A DNA stretch of 9,064 nt from Deltaproteobacteria bacterium. GTDB taxonomy: Bacteria > Desulfobacterota > Binatia > Binatales > Binataceae. Numbering within the stretch: the stretch's first letter is position 1; the number at the start of each line of letters is the position of its first letter. The notes beneath the pieces were generated by a model that saw nothing but the letters and a program-made list of their open reading frames with translations, made no database searches and was not told where the DNA came from. This document shows positions 6,003 to 9,064 of this stretch, piece after piece. A program made the position numbers and the translations under genes. The DNA is taken from the NCBI GenBank assembly GCA_021799555.1, contig JAJZAG010000142.1, positions 1 through 9,064 on the forward strand, read 5' to 3'.

Positions 6003-7928
6003 ATGCTTACGCTCGATAACGTTACAAAGTCCTTTGGCGCGCGGCGGATTCTTGACCGGGTATCGTGGTCGATGCCCGACGATGCGCGCGTCGGGTTGGT
6101 GGGACTCAACGGGGCCGGAAAATCTACGCTTTTGCGGATGATCGCCGACGTTTCGCCTCCTGATTCGGGACGAATTGCGCGGCCGCAGAAAACCCGAGTC
6201 GGCTACTTGCCCCAAGATGCGCCGGAAATGGGTGGGCGTTCGGTGCTGGCCGAGACGTTGTCGGCACTCGACCGGATGCAGGCGCTCGAGCGCCGCGGGC
6301 GAGAACTTGAAGAGCTTCTGGCGCGCGAGCATTCCGGTCCCGGCCACGACGCCGCCCTCGAAGAATATGGTGAAGTGCTGCACGAACTCGAACAGCACGA
6401 TTTCTATAGCGCGGACGCGCGCGCCACGGCGGTGCTGTTCGGCTTGGGTTTCAGCGAAGCCGACCTGAGCCGCGACGTGGCGGAGTTTTCGGGCGGAATC
6501 CGGATGCGGATTGCACTTGCGAAGCTTCTGCTCGACGGTCCGGATTTCATGATGCTGGATGAACCAACCAACCATCTGGATATCGAGGCTCGCAACTGGC
6601 TCGAAGATTATCTGGCAGCGTACACCGGTGGAATTATCCTGGTTTCGCACGATCGCTACTTCCTCGATCGCGTGACCAACCGAACGACGGAACTCGCACG
6701 CGGTAAGATCACCGACTACGTCGGAAACTACTCGCGCTATCTGGTGCAACGCGAGGAACGCTTCGCGCTCGAGATGGCCGCATATGAGAACCAGCGCGCC
6801 GAGATCGAGCACATGGAACAATTCATCAGCCGCTTCCGCTACCAGGCGAGCAAGGCCCGGCTGGTGCAGAGTAGAATTAAACAGCTCGAAAAAATCGAGC
6901 GGCTCGAGCCGCCGGTCGGCGCGGAAAAGCCCCCCGCGATAGTGTTTCCCCAATGTGAGCGCAGCGCGCGCCGCGTCTTTGAGCTCCAAGGTGCGGTCAA
7001 GAAGTATGGCGATCTGACCGTCTATAACGGAATCGATCTGGTAATCGAGCGCGGACAGAAGATCGCGTTAGTCGGACCTAACGGCGCCGGGAAATCCACG
7101 ATGATGAAAATCCTGGCTGGGGTCGAAGAGTTGTCGGGCGGTGAACGCATTGTCGGCGATAAGGTCGCGCTCGGTTACTTCGCCCAGAATCTCGCCGAAT
7201 CGTTAAACTACGAGAAAACCGTCCTGCGAGAGCTCAGCGACTCGGCCGACGCGCTCGCAATGCCGCAACTGCGGGGGCTTTTGGGTGCGATGCTTTTTTC
7301 CGGCGACGACGTTGAAAAGCGCGTCGGAGTCCTTTCGGGCGGCGAACGCGCCCGGCTTGCACTTGCGAAGGTTCTCGCCCAACGCAACAACTGCCTGCTG
7401 CTCGATGAGCCAACCAACAACCTCGACATCATTGCCAAGGATTCGTTGCTCGAAGCGCTGCGCCGCTTTTCGGGCACGGTGCTGATCGTCAGCCACGACC
7501 GTTTCGTTCTCAACGAGCTTGCCACGGAAGTGATTGAGGTCGGACAGGGATACGCAACCCGCTATCTCGGCAACTACGATCAGTACCTGGAGAAGAAGGC
7601 GCTGATCGAAGCGCGCGCCGCGGCGCCCGAATCTCCAAAGATCGCGAAGCCGCCCAGAGACACCCGCGGCAATGGCGAGGCTACTCAAAGCCGCGACGCC
7701 GAGCGGCGCCGCGACCGCAGCGCAAAACAGAAAAAGCAAATCGAAGACGATATCGAAAAGAAAGAATCCGAGCGTGGGAAACTCGCTGAGGAAATGAACC
7801 GCCCGGATTTCTACCTCGCGCGCAAAGATGCCGACGAACTTATCGCACGCTACGAGAAAATTGGCCGCGAGGTTGAAAAGCTATACGCGGACTTGGTCAA
7901 GTTCGAAGAACCTGAAGAAACACTTTAA
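6003..7928 (+). CDS. ABC-F family ATPase with C-terminal coiled coil
   Basis: A 641-residue cytosolic protein with two ABC ATPase domains and no transmembrane segments, the hallmark of ABC-F factors that act on the ribosome rather than transport. Domain 1 has Walker A GLNGAGKST (34-42), signature FSGG (162-165), Walker B with D186-E187 and switch H216. Domain 2 has GPNGAGKST (358-366), LSGGE (444-448), D468-E469 and H498. All core ATPase residues look intact. The charged helical linker at about 236-302, with FISRFRYQASKARLVQSRIKQL, is the P-site tRNA-interacting arm of the family. Residues about 563-636 form a Lys/Glu-rich coiled coil like that of Uup-type members. The length matches Uup and YheS-type proteins. 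Members resolve stalled ribosomes or protect them from antibiotics, and I cannot choose between these roles. The ATG at 6003 lacks a Shine-Dalgarno. The gene diverges from the TPR-GreAB-C-PIN gene, and its stop codon enters the downstream inverted repeat. Confidence 0.93.
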   Translation: MLTLDNVTKSFGARRILDRVSWSMPDDARVGLVGLNGAGKSTLLRMIADVSPPDSGRIARPQKTRVGYLPQDAPEMGGRSVLAETLSALDRMQALERRGRELEELLAREHSGPGHDAALEEYGEVLHELEQHDFYSADARATAVLFGLGFSEADLSRDVAEFSGGIRMRIALAKLLLDGPDFMMLDEPTNHLDIEARNWLEDYLAAYTGGIILVSHDRYFLDRVTNRTTELARGKITDYVGNYSRYLVQREERFALEMAAYENQRAEIEHMEQFISRFRYQASKARLVQSRIKQLEKIERLEPPVGAEKPPAIVFPQCERSARRVFELQGAVKKYGDLTVYNGIDLVIERGQKIALVGPNGAGKSTMMKILAGVEELSGGERIVGDKVALGYFAQNLAESLNYEKTVLRELSDSADALAMPQLRGLLGAMLFSGDDVEKRVGVLSGGERARLALAKVLAQRNNCLLLDEPTNNLDIIAKDSLLEALRRFSGTVLIVSHDRFVLNELATEVIEVGQGYATRYLGNYDQYLEKKALIEARAAAPESPKIAKPPRDTRGNGEATQSRDAERRRDRSAKQKKQIEDDIEKKESERGKLAEEMNRPDFYLARKDADELIARYEKIGREVEKLYADLVKFEEPEETL

Positions 7929-8029
7929 CCACAGATTTCACAGGTTGGGCAGGCAGATTTTCGGAGCAACCGCCGCCGAAGCGTCGGTCGCCAAACCAAT
8001 CTGTCTGAGAATCTGTGAAATCTGTGGTT
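7927..8029. repeat. 103-bp inverted-repeat element, possible bidirectional terminator or MITE-like repeat
   Basis: AACCACAGATTTCACAG at 7927-7943 is repeated perfectly in reverse complement at 8013-8029 (17 bp). After a small internal loop, 7950-7959 pairs with 7998-8007 over 10 positions, nine Watson-Crick and one G-T. An apical CCGA/TCGG hairpin lies at 7976-7987. The left arm begins inside the TAA stop of the ABC-F gene, and the right arm ends 8 bp before the end of the convergent epoxide hydrolase gene. A T-rich run (8028-8040) follows on the plus strand. It would work as a terminator for both genes. The same CCACAGATTTCACAG wording is, from memory, typical of dispersed intergenic repeats in many environmental bacteria. 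Confidence 0.75.
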
Positions 8030-8037
8030 CTTTCTTC

Positions 8038-9064
8038 TTAGTTTGTTTCCCGGAAATAGGCGCGAATATCATCCGCCAGCAGCTTCGGTTCTTCCATCGC
8101 AGCGAAGTGCCCGCCACGCGGCATCACCGTCCATCGCCGCACGTTGTATACACGCTCAGCCCAGTGCCGCGGCGGCAACACCAGTTCGCCGGGAAAAACC
8201 GCAACCGCAGTCGGCGCCTCAATTCGCGTGCCAGGCTTGAGCCGCCACGGATGATGCCGCGCTTCATAGTACAACCGCGTTGACGAATTAATCGTCTGCG
8301 TGACCCAATAGACCATCACGTTGGTCAGCATCTGATCCTTGCTGAAACGCGACTCGACGTCGCCCTTGCAATCGCTCCAGGTGCGGAACTTTTCGATAAT
8401 CCACGCCGCCAGTCCCGCGGGCGAATCGTTCAAGCCGTAGGCGAGGGTCTGCGGCTTGGTGCCCTGAATCCATTGATAGCCAGTCTCGCCGGTGCGGAAC
8501 TTTTCCATGTTGCCGAGGAAAACTTTTTCTTCCGGCGTGAGCTCGGCTGCGCTGCGGCCCTCAGCCGGACCGATCGCGATCATGTTGATGTGGATACCGT
8601 AAACGCTAGGTGCGTGAATCTCGCCTATTCGCGAGGTGACAGCGGCACCCCAATCGCCACCCTGCACGGCGAAACGCTTGAAGCCGAGCACGTCTGTCAT
8701 CAGCTTGAAGAAGATCTCGGCGATTGCCTGAATATTCATCGCTCGGGCACGCGGATGATCCGAGAATCCGTAGCCTGGCAACGACGGCGCGATAACCGTG
8801 AATGAATCTCTCGGATCGCCGCCGTGCGCGCCCGGGTCGGTCAACATCGGGATGATATCCATGAACTCAACAATCGATCCCGGCCATCCGTGGATAAGCA
8901 AAACTGGTTTGGGATTTGGACCGCGCCCGGGCTCATGAATAAAATGGATTTTCAGCCCGTCGATATCGGCGTGATATTGCGCGAAGCGGTTGATACGCGC
9001 CTCCTGAGCGCGCCAGTCATAGCGGGTGCGCCAGTAATCCACGACTTCGCGCATATAGGCCAGG
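8038..9064 (-). CDS. microsomal-type epoxide hydrolase (alpha/beta hydrolase), 5' end outside window
   Basis: The frame stays open to the last base. The in-window ATG at 9054 is likely internal, since upstream codons read LAY and continue into the conserved YMREVVDYWRTRYDWR segment. About 341 residues are present and roughly 40 are expected to be missing, including much of the EHN N-terminal domain. Numbering from that ATG, the oxyanion motif HGWPGS is at 55-60 and the nucleophile is D134 in QGGDWG. The probable acid is E290 in FPGEL and the base is H316 in GGHFAAMEEP. Candidate ring-opening tyrosines are Y193 (GYQWIQGTKPQTL) and Y262/Y263. These features place it with EPHX1-like enzymes, which add water to epoxides to make diols and are used in detoxification or catabolism. 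The substrate cannot be told. The gene converges on the ABC-F gene, with the inverted repeat between them. No neighbour suggests a pathway. Confidence 0.9.
   Translation of the reverse strand, partial: LAYMREVVDYWRTRYDWRAQEARINRFAQYHADIDGLKIHFIHEPGRGPNPKPVLLIHGWPGSIVEFMDIIPMLTDPGAHGGDPRDSFTVIAPSLPGYGFSDHPRARAMNIQAIAEIFFKLMTDVLGFKRFAVQGGDWGAAVTSRIGEIHAPSVYGIHINMIAIGPAEGRSAAELTPEEKVFLGNMEKFRTGETGYQWIQGTKPQTLAYGLNDSPAGLAAWIIEKFRTWSDCKGDVESRFSKDQMLTNVMVYWVTQTINSSTRLYYEARHHPWRLKPGTRIEAPTAVAVFPGELVLPPRHWAERVYNVRRWTVMPRGGHFAAMEEPKLLADDIRAYFRETN

Noticed and set aside
5988..6989. Open frame of 333 codons on the minus strand across the ABC-F gene
   Set aside because: It lies fully antisense to an ABC-F gene with all ATPase motifs intact, and its translation resembles no family I know. 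Long antisense frames are expected in GC-rich genes.
1..9064. CRISPR array, tRNA, rRNA, transposase or phage genes
   Set aside because: No regularly spaced direct repeats, no tRNA-like cloverleaf and no integrase or transposase motifs were noticed by eye on either strand.

Overview
This is a GC-rich bacterial window with tightly packed genes and short gaps. Nothing in it identifies the species. The genes are a PQQ-like beta-propeller protein, a large TPR-GreAB-C-PIN protein, a microsomal-type epoxide hydrolase and an ABC-F ATPase. Together they would suit a large-genome soil or sediment bacterium such as Acidobacteriota, Binatota/Desulfobacterota relatives or Myxococcota, but that placement is only an impression.

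Layout: (1) Positions 1-1544, plus strand: the 3' part of a PQQ-like beta-propeller protein whose start lies before the window. (2) Positions 1573-1914, minus strand: a small conserved-looking protein of unknown function with a strong ribosome binding site and a plausible promoter of its own. (3) Positions 2006-5899, minus strand: a 1297-residue multidomain protein. It has a restriction-endonuclease-like N-terminus, a long TPR superhelix, a GreA/GreB C-terminal-type domain and a C-terminal PIN nuclease domain. (4) Positions 5900-6002: a compact divergent promoter region with repeated GCTAAAG-type motifs and a 12-bp palindrome. (5) Positions 6003-7928, plus strand: an ABC-F ribosome-associated ATPase with two nucleotide-binding domains and a C-terminal coiled coil. 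(6) Positions 7927-8029: a long hairpin or inverted-repeat element with perfect 17-bp arms between two convergent genes. (7) From 8038 to the window end, minus strand: an epoxide hydrolase whose N-terminus lies beyond the window.

The most interesting item is the TPR-GreAB-C-PIN protein. Its architecture suggests a sensor and effector that docks on RNA polymerase through the Gre-type domain and cleaves RNA with the PIN domain. The endonuclease-like N-terminus has lost the expected Q/E-x-K catalytic residues (R62 and A64 occupy those positions), so it is probably a binding domain or pseudo-enzyme, while the PIN acidic residues look intact. The small downstream gene on the same strand is a candidate partner. 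The ABC-F gene diverges from the same 103-bp intergenic region, so the two could share regulation. That link is inference.
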